Positions 33,918 through 41,481 of a DNA stretch of 64,000 bases are shown piece by piece (the first letter of the stretch is position 1; each line of letters starts with the position of its first letter). Origin of the DNA: an uncultured Prevotella sp. (GTDB taxonomy: Bacteria > Bacteroidota > Bacteroidia > Bacteroidales > Bacteroidaceae). The stretch is taken from the NCBI GenBank assembly GCA_900541575.1, contig UQKO01000004.1, forward strand, positions 36,529 to 100,528. The letters run 5' to 3'. A program made the translations under genes and the position numbers. Below the pieces are notes generated by a model. It was not told the origin of the DNA. It did no database searches and saw only the letters and a program-made list of their open reading frames with translations.

Positions 33918-34199
33918 TTACTGATTATACATATCTTTATTGTAGAATTGCATGATGTCGATCAACATCTCACGACATTGACGAGCTGGCTCGTTGGGTT
34001 CAATCTTTTCCGACTGCAGAAAACAACTGATGGCTTTTCCCCACTGCGACTGCTTCATGTAGAGCTTCCCTTTTAAATAGAGTAGCGTGGAGGACTTGCC
34101 CATTTCTGCGTGCTTCTCTTCAATAAGCTGCTGCGCTAATTGCAGATTATCAGAATCTAAAGCATTGCAGATGTCTTCAAAATTGTTCCTTTTATCCAT
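33918..34199 (-). CDS. Tetratricopeptide-repeat-like small protein
   Basis: A 93-aa soluble protein with two or so TPR-like helix pairs: LQLAQQLIEEKHAEMGKSST and LYLKGKLYMKQSQWGKAISC with FLQSEKIEPNEPA. No signal peptide is seen. I use the ATG at 34199 (MDKRNNFEDICNALDS), because a -7 element TAACTTTG lies at 34220-34227, just upstream; a longer frame to 34283 would begin upstream of that promoter. It is the first gene before the ferredoxin (105 bp) and may be an assembly factor or an unrelated passenger of the cluster. Confidence 0.75.
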   Translation of the reverse strand: MDKRNNFEDICNALDSDNLQLAQQLIEEKHAEMGKSSTLLYLKGKLYMKQSQWGKAISCFLQSEKIEPNEPARQCREMLIDIMQFYNKDMYNQ

Positions 34200-34219
34200 A
34201 AATCCTACATCTTGTAAAG

Positions 34220-34227
34220 CAAAGTTA
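34220..34227 (-). promoter_or_regulatory. -7 element of the TPR-VOR cluster
   Basis: TAACTTTG on the minus strand, 21 bp upstream of the TPR gene ATG at 34199. No clear -33 TTTG is present. Confidence 0.5.
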
Positions 34228-34406
34228 CAGTTATTTCTTTGAAATGCTAGTCTCTTCGCTTTATTTTTAGAAAACCTTAACACAATTACTGACTTCAGAA
34301 AATGCCTTATAGCGTGTAATATTGCACAACAAAGTTGACATACTACGTTTTAAATGGCTTGTAACTGAGGAAGAAAATCAGAGAATCTCCCACTTTGAGT
34401 AGATTT

Positions 34407-35912
34407 CTATAGAACCTTTTCGTTGGGTAACGTGGTAGCTATATTTTGTTCTCTATGGCAGAGCCTTACTTCCACACCAAACTTCTTGTGGATATGTTCT
34501 GCCAAGTGCTGGGCTGAATACACGCTGCGATGACGTCCACCAGTGCAACCAAATGAGAACATGAGGTCGGTAAATCCGCGTTCTATATAGCGGCTTACGT
34601 GGGCATCGGCCAGTTTGTACACCGATTTGAGGAAGGTTAGAATCTCTCCATCGTTCTCCAAAAAGTCAATAACTGGCTGATCTAATCCAGTGAGGGGCTT
34701 ATATTGGTCGTATCGACCAGGATTGTGTGTACTTCGGCAGTCGAACACGTAGCCTCCACCGTTGCCTGATGTGTCTTCGGGAATGCCTTTTTTATAGCTA
34801 AAACTGAAAACTCTTACCACCAAAGGACCTTTGCCATCGTATTTTGAAACGGAGGCTTTCCCCAAATCCATGGGTTTCTTAGCAACAGCCTGCTTTCTTT
34901 GAAATTGCGGCAAGGCTACTAGTTTGTTCAATATCTGATTGAGATATGGGTAGGGTTTCGCCACCTGTAACGCCAACATTTCGCGCATATTCTCAATGGC
35001 TAAGGGGATGCTGTTCAAAAAATACTCCTTTCTCTCCACATAACCACGCAGGCCGTAAGCGCCAAGCACCTGCATCATGCGAAATAGCACGAAAAGTTGA
35101 AGCTCTTTGCGAAATGCCTCCTTGTCGAATCTAGGGAGTAAATGCTTTAATTCGTTGATGTAACACTCAATGATTTCTTCGCGCAAAGTTTGTGGATAAT
35201 GCGCAGATGCTTGCCATAGGAAGGAGGCCACGTCATACTGCAACGGACCTTTCATGCCGCCTTGATAGTCTATGAAATGGGGCTCTCCGTTTTTTAGCAT
35301 AACATTTCTTGCCTGGAAATCGCGATAGAGGAAATAATGTTTTCCTCGTGTGCAAGCTGTTAAATCTAGAGCCATCTGTTGCATGTCTGCCTCGAGTTGA
35401 ATCTCATCGAAGGGTAGATCAGTTGTTTTCAGAAAACTATATTTAAAGTAGTTGAGGTCGAACATCGCCGCTTGTTCGTTGAATTTGATGGGTGGAATGC
35501 ACCGATCGTAGTCAAGTCCTTCAGCGCCTTCGGTCTGAATATGAGCCAATTGGCGAATGGTCTTTATAAGCAGTTTTTTCTCTGCGTCTCCATATTGATA
35601 GCCCGTTTTTCGGGCATCTGCTAAAGCGTCGTATAGCGAGGTAGTACCTAGATCTTCTTGAAGATAACGTGTGGAATCGGTACTTACTGCTAGTATTTGG
35701 GGCATGGGTAGCCCCTTCTCAGTGAAATGCTTGGAGAGGTAAATAAAGCATTCATTTTCTCTGACCGATGTGCCTATCACACCGATAACGGAATGCCCAT
35801 CCTCATCGGTGAATCGCACATATTTTCGGTTGCTTCCTGCTTGGGGAAGTTCTTCTGTAAGTAGAGGCGCGCAGCCTTTCCATTGTGTATATAATGCGGA
35901 TAATTCTTTCAT
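34407..35912 (-). CDS. Fusion: AmgK-like sugar kinase domain + RapZ C-terminal domain
   Basis: A 501-aa cytoplasmic fusion. The N-terminal part (about residues 1-330) is an aminoglycoside-phosphotransferase/AmgK-type kinase: RYLQEDLGTTSLYDAL, the catalytic loop FLYRDFQARNVMLKNG, and the DFG-like HFIDYQGGMKGPLQYDVASF. AmgK phosphorylates N-acetylmuramate or N-acetylglucosamine at the anomeric position in cell-wall recycling. The C-terminal part (about 360-495) is the RapZ C domain: VFSFSYKKGIP, YVFDCRSTHNPG, LTGLDQPVIDFL, FGCTGGRHRSVYSAQHLA. In E. coli RapZ this domain binds small RNA and glucosamine 6-phosphate. The P-loop half of RapZ is absent. It follows the ABC permease by 4 bp. The combination suggests amino-sugar metabolism or sensing; substrate and RNA binding are inferred. 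Confidence 0.85.
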   Translation of the reverse strand: MKELSALYTQWKGCAPLLTEELPQAGSNRKYVRFTDEDGHSVIGVIGTSVRENECFIYLSKHFTEKGLPMPQILAVSTDSTRYLQEDLGTTSLYDALADARKTGYQYGDAEKKLLIKTIRQLAHIQTEGAEGLDYDRCIPPIKFNEQAAMFDLNYFKYSFLKTTDLPFDEIQLEADMQQMALDLTACTRGKHYFLYRDFQARNVMLKNGEPHFIDYQGGMKGPLQYDVASFLWQASAHYPQTLREEIIECYINELKHLLPRFDKEAFRKELQLFVLFRMMQVLGAYGLRGYVERKEYFLNSIPLAIENMREMLALQVAKPYPYLNQILNKLVALPQFQRKQAVAKKPMDLGKASVSKYDGKGPLVVRVFSFSYKKGIPEDTSGNGGGYVFDCRSTHNPGRYDQYKPLTGLDQPVIDFLENDGEILTFLKSVYKLADAHVSRYIERGFTDLMFSFGCTGGRHRSVYSAQHLAEHIHKKFGVEVRLCHREQNIATTLPNEKVL

Positions 35913-35916
35913 AAAA

Positions 35917-37116
35917 TCATTCCTTGCGTTTCCAAATGTTCATTACTTTCCTGCGAATGGCAATGATATTAAAGATTGACACTAATATGAATATGCCTCC
36001 TCCCGTAAAAATGGCAGGCCACATGCTTCCGCCTTTTACAGTGGGGAATATTACACCAATCACGTGCATATAGTAATCGCGCACGCCCATAAGAAGAAAG
36101 AATGCAAAAATGAGTGTGACTGCATTCATTCCTAATGTGAGCAATTGGTAAGGGCGGCTCACGCGATTGGGGCTATAACCAATGAGCAAAAGGTTTTCGA
36201 GCTTTTGTGTGTTTTTCTGCACGAGCAAGTAGATGCTGAGCATGAGAATGTAGAACGAAAGCACGCTTACGAGCAGTCCTACGAGCATAACCATGCTCAC
36301 TACTACGCGGAGGAAGTAGGTGGTTTTTCCTGCATCGAGTTTATTATCCTCTACGTCGTAGCCTTTCTGTTGCATGTATTGTGCTATGCGTGAGTCGGTT
36401 GGGCTATTCACCTCTAGAATTACGCGTGAAGGGTCTTCTGTCTTGCCAGGCTCATAGGTGGCGTTACTCCAATCAATGAAACGTTGGGGCACCAAAATGG
36501 TGTTCAGTCGGCTTGAAAAGCCCAAGACCTTTCCTTTGAATTGCGCATGTTGTCCGTTGGCATTAATGAATATATTCATATCAATCATGCTCACAAGGCC
36601 ATCGCTCACTTTGGGTAGGTTGCGACTTTGTGCAAAACCAAAGTTGTAGAGAGCTATGTAAGTACGTGGCAGGATAACAGGCACTTCTGTATCACCTTCC
36701 TCGTATTTCCAATCTTGTGCTTTAGCGTCTACAAAGCTATCGGGAACGGCTTCAAAGAACATCTCCGTGTTGAGTGGGGCGGAGCCTTTCATGCCCATAG
36801 CTGCCGAAACTTTATATTGCGACGAGGTGAAAGCTCCCACTTTCTTACAGAACGGTTGGCGAGCAATATCGGCAATGTCGAAAGTAGAGAATGCATTGCT
36901 ACGACCAGAAAGCGTTCCAATGGTTGTGATATGTTTCGATACAACGAGAAAATTGTTGTTGATGAAACTGTCTTCTTCCGACAGGATAGGGACGATATCT
37001 TTATAAAACTGTATGCCTAGCATCATAATCCACATTCCGAATAAATTGGCAAAGAAAAAGCCTGCCAACTGAAGCGGACTGATATGCTGACGTAATAGTT
37101 TCCAAATGAGGTTCAT
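35917..37116 (-). CDS. ABC transporter permease, FtsX/MacB-like
   Basis: A 399-aa inner-membrane permease. It has one N-terminal membrane helix (LAGFFFANLFGMWIMMLGI), a large extracytoplasmic domain (about residues 45-275), and three C-terminal helices (VVVSMVMLVGLLVSVLSFYI; LLTLGMNAVTLIFAFFLLM; FTGGGIFILVSIFNIIAI). This topology is that of MacB/FtsX/LolE-type mechanotransmission permeases. The cytoplasmic ATPase is 110 bp upstream and the kinase-RapZ gene is 4 bp downstream, so all three may be one operon. The substrate is unknown. Confidence 0.82.
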   Translation of the reverse strand: MNLIWKLLRQHISPLQLAGFFFANLFGMWIMMLGIQFYKDIVPILSEEDSFINNNFLVVSKHITTIGTLSGRSNAFSTFDIADIARQPFCKKVGAFTSSQYKVSAAMGMKGSAPLNTEMFFEAVPDSFVDAKAQDWKYEEGDTEVPVILPRTYIALYNFGFAQSRNLPKVSDGLVSMIDMNIFINANGQHAQFKGKVLGFSSRLNTILVPQRFIDWSNATYEPGKTEDPSRVILEVNSPTDSRIAQYMQQKGYDVEDNKLDAGKTTYFLRVVVSMVMLVGLLVSVLSFYILMLSIYLLVQKNTQKLENLLLIGYSPNRVSRPYQLLTLGMNAVTLIFAFFLLMGVRDYYMHVIGVIFPTVKGGSMWPAIFTGGGIFILVSIFNIIAIRRKVMNIWKRKE

Positions 37117-37226
37117 TTGATTCTAATGAATTAAGGCGCTTGTGCGCAGTTTGTTGATTTTAATCATGGCGTTCGATCCTAAGTTCTTTTAAAGAAAATA
37201 GATTCTTGCGTGCAGTATATTGATTT

Positions 37227-37871
37227 TTACAATCGATAGATTCTATCGTATGGCAAGTCCATGTGTTTACCGATACTTGTCACGATGACACCCGCTCCTT
37301 GTTTCTTTGCTTCGGTCATCATGAGTTCGGCCATCAAGATGGAGTTCTTATCATCCAAATGGCTGATGGGCTCATCGGCCAGGATGAAGTCGAAGGGCTG
37401 AACAAGCGCACGAATCATGGCTACGCGTTGTTGTTGTCCGAAACTCATTCGTCCTATTTTGGAATCCACCTTGTCAGCAATGCCAAGCATTTCAAACCAA
37501 CGCGTGATTTCAGCTTTATCTTTCCATTCAGTCAGATTATTCTTTATCTGGATATTCTCCATCGCGGTTAGTTCGGGAAAGAGCCGAAGTTCTTGAAAAA
37601 GGTGACTAATACTTTGTTTGCGTATTCCCACCCAATCACTGATAGATAGGTCTTTAATATCCGTTTGGTCGAAGCGAATTCGTCCTGTATAGTCGTGTCG
37701 ATAACCTAGGATATAGCTACAAAGCGTAGATTTTCCTGTGCCCGACATGGCTTCTACGAGATATGTCTTGCCTTTTTCAAACTGAATATTCTTTTTCCAA
37801 ACGTCGCTTTTCAAGTCCGTGACATTACTAAACACTTGCGGAAGCACGTTTGCTAAACAAATTGTTTGCAC
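37227..37871 (-). CDS. ABC transporter ATP-binding protein, LolD/MacB type
   Basis: A 214-aa ATPase. Walker A is in VEAMSGTGKSTLCSYILGY, the signature is MSFGQQQRVAMIRALV, Walker B is FDFILADEPISHLDD, and the H-loop region is GVIVTSIGKH. The usual His of the H-loop is not obvious, which could be real or due to the short C-terminus. It is the partner of the permease downstream. Size fits LolD/FtsE-type ATPases that drive MacB-like permeases. Confidence 0.88.
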   Translation of the reverse strand: MQTICLANVLPQVFSNVTDLKSDVWKKNIQFEKGKTYLVEAMSGTGKSTLCSYILGYRHDYTGRIRFDQTDIKDLSISDWVGIRKQSISHLFQELRLFPELTAMENIQIKNNLTEWKDKAEITRWFEMLGIADKVDSKIGRMSFGQQQRVAMIRALVQPFDFILADEPISHLDDKNSILMAELMMTEAKKQGAGVIVTSIGKHMDLPYDRIYRL

Positions 37872-37980
37872 GTTCTTTTGTTGTTTATTTATGATGTATA
37901 GAGGTGGTTGGTGTGAGAAGTCTAAGTTCGAATAGGTGAACTGTTTTCAACCATAGAACCATCTTTGTCTAATCCTTTAC

Positions 37981-39369
37981 TTACTCAATAATCATCTGTC
38001 CTTTTCGTCCGACAAAGGATTTGTAGGTAAGACGATTGCTTCCAGGAAGTAATGTTTTGAGAATTGTCGAGATGGCTCCTTCCTGCATGCTTGGCTGTTG
38101 GAAGAGATGACGCAAGTTTATGCTAAGATAAATGATGGGATCCTTCTTTGTGTTAGATTCCTGCATAAAGATGGGTGCAGAAATCCTTGATTCCATCGAG
38201 GGCGTTGCAAAGTAGTAGATCCCTTGTTGAACATTCTGCCCAAATTTCACTTGCTCTTTTTCATTACTCAGAAAGTAGTCGTCAGAAGAGATTCGTTTCA
38301 GTGTTACATGATGTTGTTTCTTGGCGCTTTCCATCCAATAATCTGCATCAGCAAAAAGATTGTACAATGGGCTTTCGCCTTTCACACAGAAAGTGGGTGT
38401 CCAATCCTTGTTGAATCCACCAAGTTCTATGCTAAACACGCCATTAGTGCTACCCATTATTTTATCTGCATCAATTGTTTGGTTTATGCCAAGCAAGAGC
38501 CCTCTAAGTGTAGCGTCTGTTTTCAGTACATCGAGTAAATCTTTTCCTTGAAAGCTAGTGGCCATATAGAATAAAGCCGAGTCTACGGCCGTCTGATTCA
38601 TCACATCTAAATGCTTCTTACTTTTTTCGTACTGGTCAATACAAGCTAGAATATCTTGATTTTCACTTTCTATATGACTATTAATTAAAGTCTTGCCTCC
38701 TTTTGATTTTTCCGCACTTGCATAGATTTCCACAGCCGAAGGGTCGCAGTTAGATGGGATGTTTTGGCGGAATATCATGTTGTAAGGAGTAGGCAAAGCA
38801 TCCATTAAAGCAAAGATCTGCATAAAGCCTTTCTCATCTTGCAGCCGTTTAAAGGAGGGGGAGTCTTTAAAACAATCGCCCGAGTTGGCCAACGAGATAG
38901 CCGTTTGTCGTAACACATCGCGTTCACTTGCCAGTCCCGGACCAATCGCTAAGAGGTAACGGCTAGTCCAAGTGACGAGCCATCCAGAGTTTATCCAAAC
39001 CCAGCTCTGTCCATCGGAAATCTCGATGGATTGGCACTTTTTCTGAACAACGAGTCCATTGAATGCTTTCTTTATTGCATTTTCATCAGCCACCTTGGCC
39101 ACAAAGCCTATATATTCATTGGGGGTGATGAAAGCATATAGAGGCTGACTCGCATCCACGCCTTCTGTGCTTATCCCAACAGCATCAATTATATTTTTCA
39201 AATCTTGTGCATTGCTCTCAGAAGGTTGCAATCGAACCACCATCTTGGCCTGTGCAGGAATCAGGTCTTCGTAACTCTTCGGAGCAAATAAGTAAATGCA
39301 ACCCCATAGGATAGCTGCCACAAAAATGATGGCAATAGATGATAGAATGTAGATCTTTTTTCTCGACAT
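37981..39369 (-). CDS. Membrane-anchored periplasmic protein, unknown function
   Basis: A 462-aa protein with one N-terminal membrane anchor (IYILSSIAIIFVAAILWGCI) followed by a large domain outside the cytoplasm. The pattern (LIPAQAKMVVRLQPSESNAQ, LDASQPLYAFITPNEYIGFV, VWINSGWLVTWTSRYLLAIG) is vaguely like DUF3352/DUF4836-type proteins of Bacteroidetes, but I cannot assign a family. It starts 6 bp after rsmE, so co-transcription is likely. The similarity of length and anchor to lipoprotein-like surface factors is suggestive only. Confidence 0.7.
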   Translation of the reverse strand: MSRKKIYILSSIAIIFVAAILWGCIYLFAPKSYEDLIPAQAKMVVRLQPSESNAQDLKNIIDAVGISTEGVDASQPLYAFITPNEYIGFVAKVADENAIKKAFNGLVVQKKCQSIEISDGQSWVWINSGWLVTWTSRYLLAIGPGLASERDVLRQTAISLANSGDCFKDSPSFKRLQDEKGFMQIFALMDALPTPYNMIFRQNIPSNCDPSAVEIYASAEKSKGGKTLINSHIESENQDILACIDQYEKSKKHLDVMNQTAVDSALFYMATSFQGKDLLDVLKTDATLRGLLLGINQTIDADKIMGSTNGVFSIELGGFNKDWTPTFCVKGESPLYNLFADADYWMESAKKQHHVTLKRISSDDYFLSNEKEQVKFGQNVQQGIYYFATPSMESRISAPIFMQESNTKKDPIIYLSINLRHLFQQPSMQEGAISTILKTLLPGSNRLTYKSFVGRKGQMIIE

Positions 39370-39375
39370 GGCTCC

Positions 39376-40131
39376 TTATGCTTTATTCCTCTTGGCCAAA
39401 TACATCAAGTGTACGGCAACAAGAGCTGCAGTTTCTGTTCTTAGTCTACTTTTACCTAAGCTAATTGGTTGAAAACCATTCTCTTCTGCTTGTTTAACTT
39501 CTCTAATGCTGAAATCTCCTTCTGGACCAATCATTACGAGAGATTTTACATCTTCGTCAACCAAATCTCCCAAGAAATTTCTTCCTGAAAGGTGAATGCT
39601 TTCTTCTCCTTTGGTGTCTTCTGGAGAATAGCAGTGGGCAATAAACCGCTGCCCTTCATAGGGTATTTTCATAAAATCCTTGAAGGATGTCATGGGAACA
39701 ATCTGTGGTTTAAAAGCCTTGTGACTTTGCTTCATGGCAGAAATTATGATTTTCTCCAATCGCTCGGTCTTCACAATGCGTCGTTCAGAATTGTCGCAGT
39801 TGATTAGATAGATATGATCCACACCAATCTCTGTAGCTTTCTCTGCGAGCCACTCAATGCGATCCATATTCTTGGTGGGAGCTACAGCTAGATTGATTTC
39901 TCCTTGCCACAATTTATGGTCAGCCCATTTCTTGTCTACCGAGAAAGCACAATGCTTATTCGATGCCAATGTGATATGAGCTTCGTAGAAAAAGCCCATT
40001 CCATCGGTGATTGTCAGTGCATCACCCTCTTGCATTCGCAGCACACGTACGGCATGCTTGGCTTCTTCCTCTGGAAGTTCGAATATATCTTGTGCTACTT
40101 CTGGACTATAAAATATATGGTTCTCTTTCAT
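39376..40131 (-). CDS. rsmE: 16S rRNA (uracil-1498-N3)-methyltransferase
   Basis: A 251-aa SPOUT-class methyltransferase that methylates U1498 of 16S rRNA. N-terminal PUA-like part: AKHAVRVLRMQEGDALTITD. The catalytic core has APTKNMDRIEWLAEKATEIG, NSERRIVKTERLEKIIISAM and the knot motif MIGPEGDFSIREVKQAEENG plus LGKSRLRTETAALVAVHLM. Fully typical length. It lies between the bifunctional nuclease gene (50 bp) and the membrane-anchored protein (6 bp). Confidence 0.96.
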   Translation of the reverse strand: MKENHIFYSPEVAQDIFELPEEEAKHAVRVLRMQEGDALTITDGMGFFYEAHITLASNKHCAFSVDKKWADHKLWQGEINLAVAPTKNMDRIEWLAEKATEIGVDHIYLINCDNSERRIVKTERLEKIIISAMKQSHKAFKPQIVPMTSFKDFMKIPYEGQRFIAHCYSPEDTKGEESIHLSGRNFLGDLVDEDVKSLVMIGPEGDFSIREVKQAEENGFQPISLGKSRLRTETAALVAVHLMYLAKRNKA

Positions 40132-40181
40132 TCCTGTTGTTCTTGTTTGCTTTTGAAGCTAAACTCGTCAATGTCACTATT

Positions 40182-40856
40182 CTATCCTTGCTCGTTTCCT
40201 TTGCTTGTTGGATTATCCGAACCTTGATAGTCTGTAAGGGGAGAGTCTGTTTCAGCTAGTTTTTGTGCATCCCCGTCGATAGTTTCGGTCCTCGATATCT
40301 TTTCCATTTTAGCGAGGTGTTTACGTTTGTTTAATTCATCGCGAAGGATGGAGGCAAGTTCAAAGTTGTCCTCCTTTACGGCCGACTGAAGTGCATTTTC
40401 TAGCAGCTCTTTATTCATTGCAGTGATAGGAAGAGCCATGCTTTGGTCTGAAGGATTGAACTTAATCTGGCGCTCATACATTGCCTTGTCCACCCATATA
40501 GACTTATTTTTCTCCAAAGTTGCCACAATTGCTTCAGCTATGGGTACAGTGATAGAAATGAGTTGATCCGAGCATTGAAAGTCAACCAAAGCCATCGTTT
40601 TACCATCCGAAGGACGTAATATTCTCATCCCTTGCATGGGCACGCACATGCGCTCAGCCAGCAGATTCATCATGTGTGCACATGTATAGTCGTGATTTTG
40701 CATGGCTTCGTAGATGGTTTCGAAACCATGTTTGTCAATCAGCACGGGGAAAAAACCATCTTCCTTCGCGGCTCGTAGTACTAAAATGTAAGCATCTTCC
40801 AATTCTTTGCCTCGGGTAATACCTTGAATCGTAAGTTCAATATATTCGTCGTACAT
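40182..40856 (-). CDS. Bifunctional nuclease family protein (DUF151)
   Basis: A 224-aa protein with an N-terminal DUF151/BFN domain (about residues 1-140: IELTIQGITRGKELEDAYIL, FFPVLIDKHGFETIYEAMQN, HDYTCAHMMNLLAERM) and a C-terminal UvrB/UvrC-type motif (about 165-190: LLENALQSAVKEDNFELASI, LRDELNKRKH). Family members have been reported with both RNase and DNase activity. The end is low-complexity and polar. I start at the ATG of MYDEYIEL (40856); the frame continues upstream to 40907, but family members usually begin here. Confidence 0.88.
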   Translation of the reverse strand: MYDEYIELTIQGITRGKELEDAYILVLRAAKEDGFFPVLIDKHGFETIYEAMQNHDYTCAHMMNLLAERMCVPMQGMRILRPSDGKTMALVDFQCSDQLISITVPIAEAIVATLEKNKSIWVDKAMYERQIKFNPSDQSMALPITAMNKELLENALQSAVKEDNFELASILRDELNKRKHLAKMEKISRTETIDGDAQKLAETDSPLTDYQGSDNPTSKGNEQG

Positions 40857-41034
40857 ATTTTGATATTCAATAAGTTGTATTTTGTGATATGACTTCTCGT
40901 AGTACACGGACAGTTCAAATCGAACTCAAAGTTACGGCTTCATATTAGATAAGCAAAGGAAATGCTTGTTTTTTTGTGAGTGGAGCAGAGCGCAAGAGAA
41001 ATATAGTTTAACAAAATGTCCTAGTTCTGTGCCA

Positions 41035-41293
41035 TTGTGAACGGAGTATTTCATAAACAGCGAACGGAGAGTTTCGAACTTCGTCATTATCATGCTAAAA
41101 CCTAGGTTATTCCGTCTCTCGTTGAAGACTTTCCCATCGTTCACCGGGCGGTGAACGCTCAGTCACTGGGCGGTGAACGATCAGTCACTGGGCGTTGAAC
41201 GATGAGTCACTGGGCGGTGAACGATGGAAAGATGGTCATCTGTGGACGGCAAAATGGGCATCTGTGGACGGAAAGATGTACATCTGTGGACGG
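41035..41293 (+). repeat. Dispersed repeat with 22-bp tandem units, copy 2
   Basis: The flank 41035-41137 matches the copy 1 flank (about 80% by eye, including GTCATTATCATGCTAAAACC). Then come four A units (41138-41159, 41160-41181, 41182-41203, 41204-41225) and three B units (41228-41249, 41250-41271, 41272-41293), each exactly 22 bp. The first A unit contains the palindrome CGTTCACCG-GG-CGGTGAACG. Copy 1 has two A units. No ORF belongs here. The rest of the gap (41294-41481) has only a short hairpin, AGCTCCTAGGGG/CCCCAGGAGCT, near 41381-41408. Confidence 0.85.
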
Positions 41294-41481
41294 CCGCATA
41301 TAAGTCGCTTTCCTCATCATACCAACTGGAAATATCCTCTGACCCATTTTCAAATCCTTACCCGTTATAGATTGCAACAAGCTCCTAGGGGAAATACCCC
41401 AGGAGCTTGTAGTAATGAGTCATCTATACATTTCAGTCTTACGCTCGTTCCGATGAACCGAATTGCGTTTAATATGGGGAA

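Noticed and set aside
41138..41293. CRISPR array
   Set aside because: The units are directly abutting 22-bp tandem repeats without spacers, and no cas genes are present.
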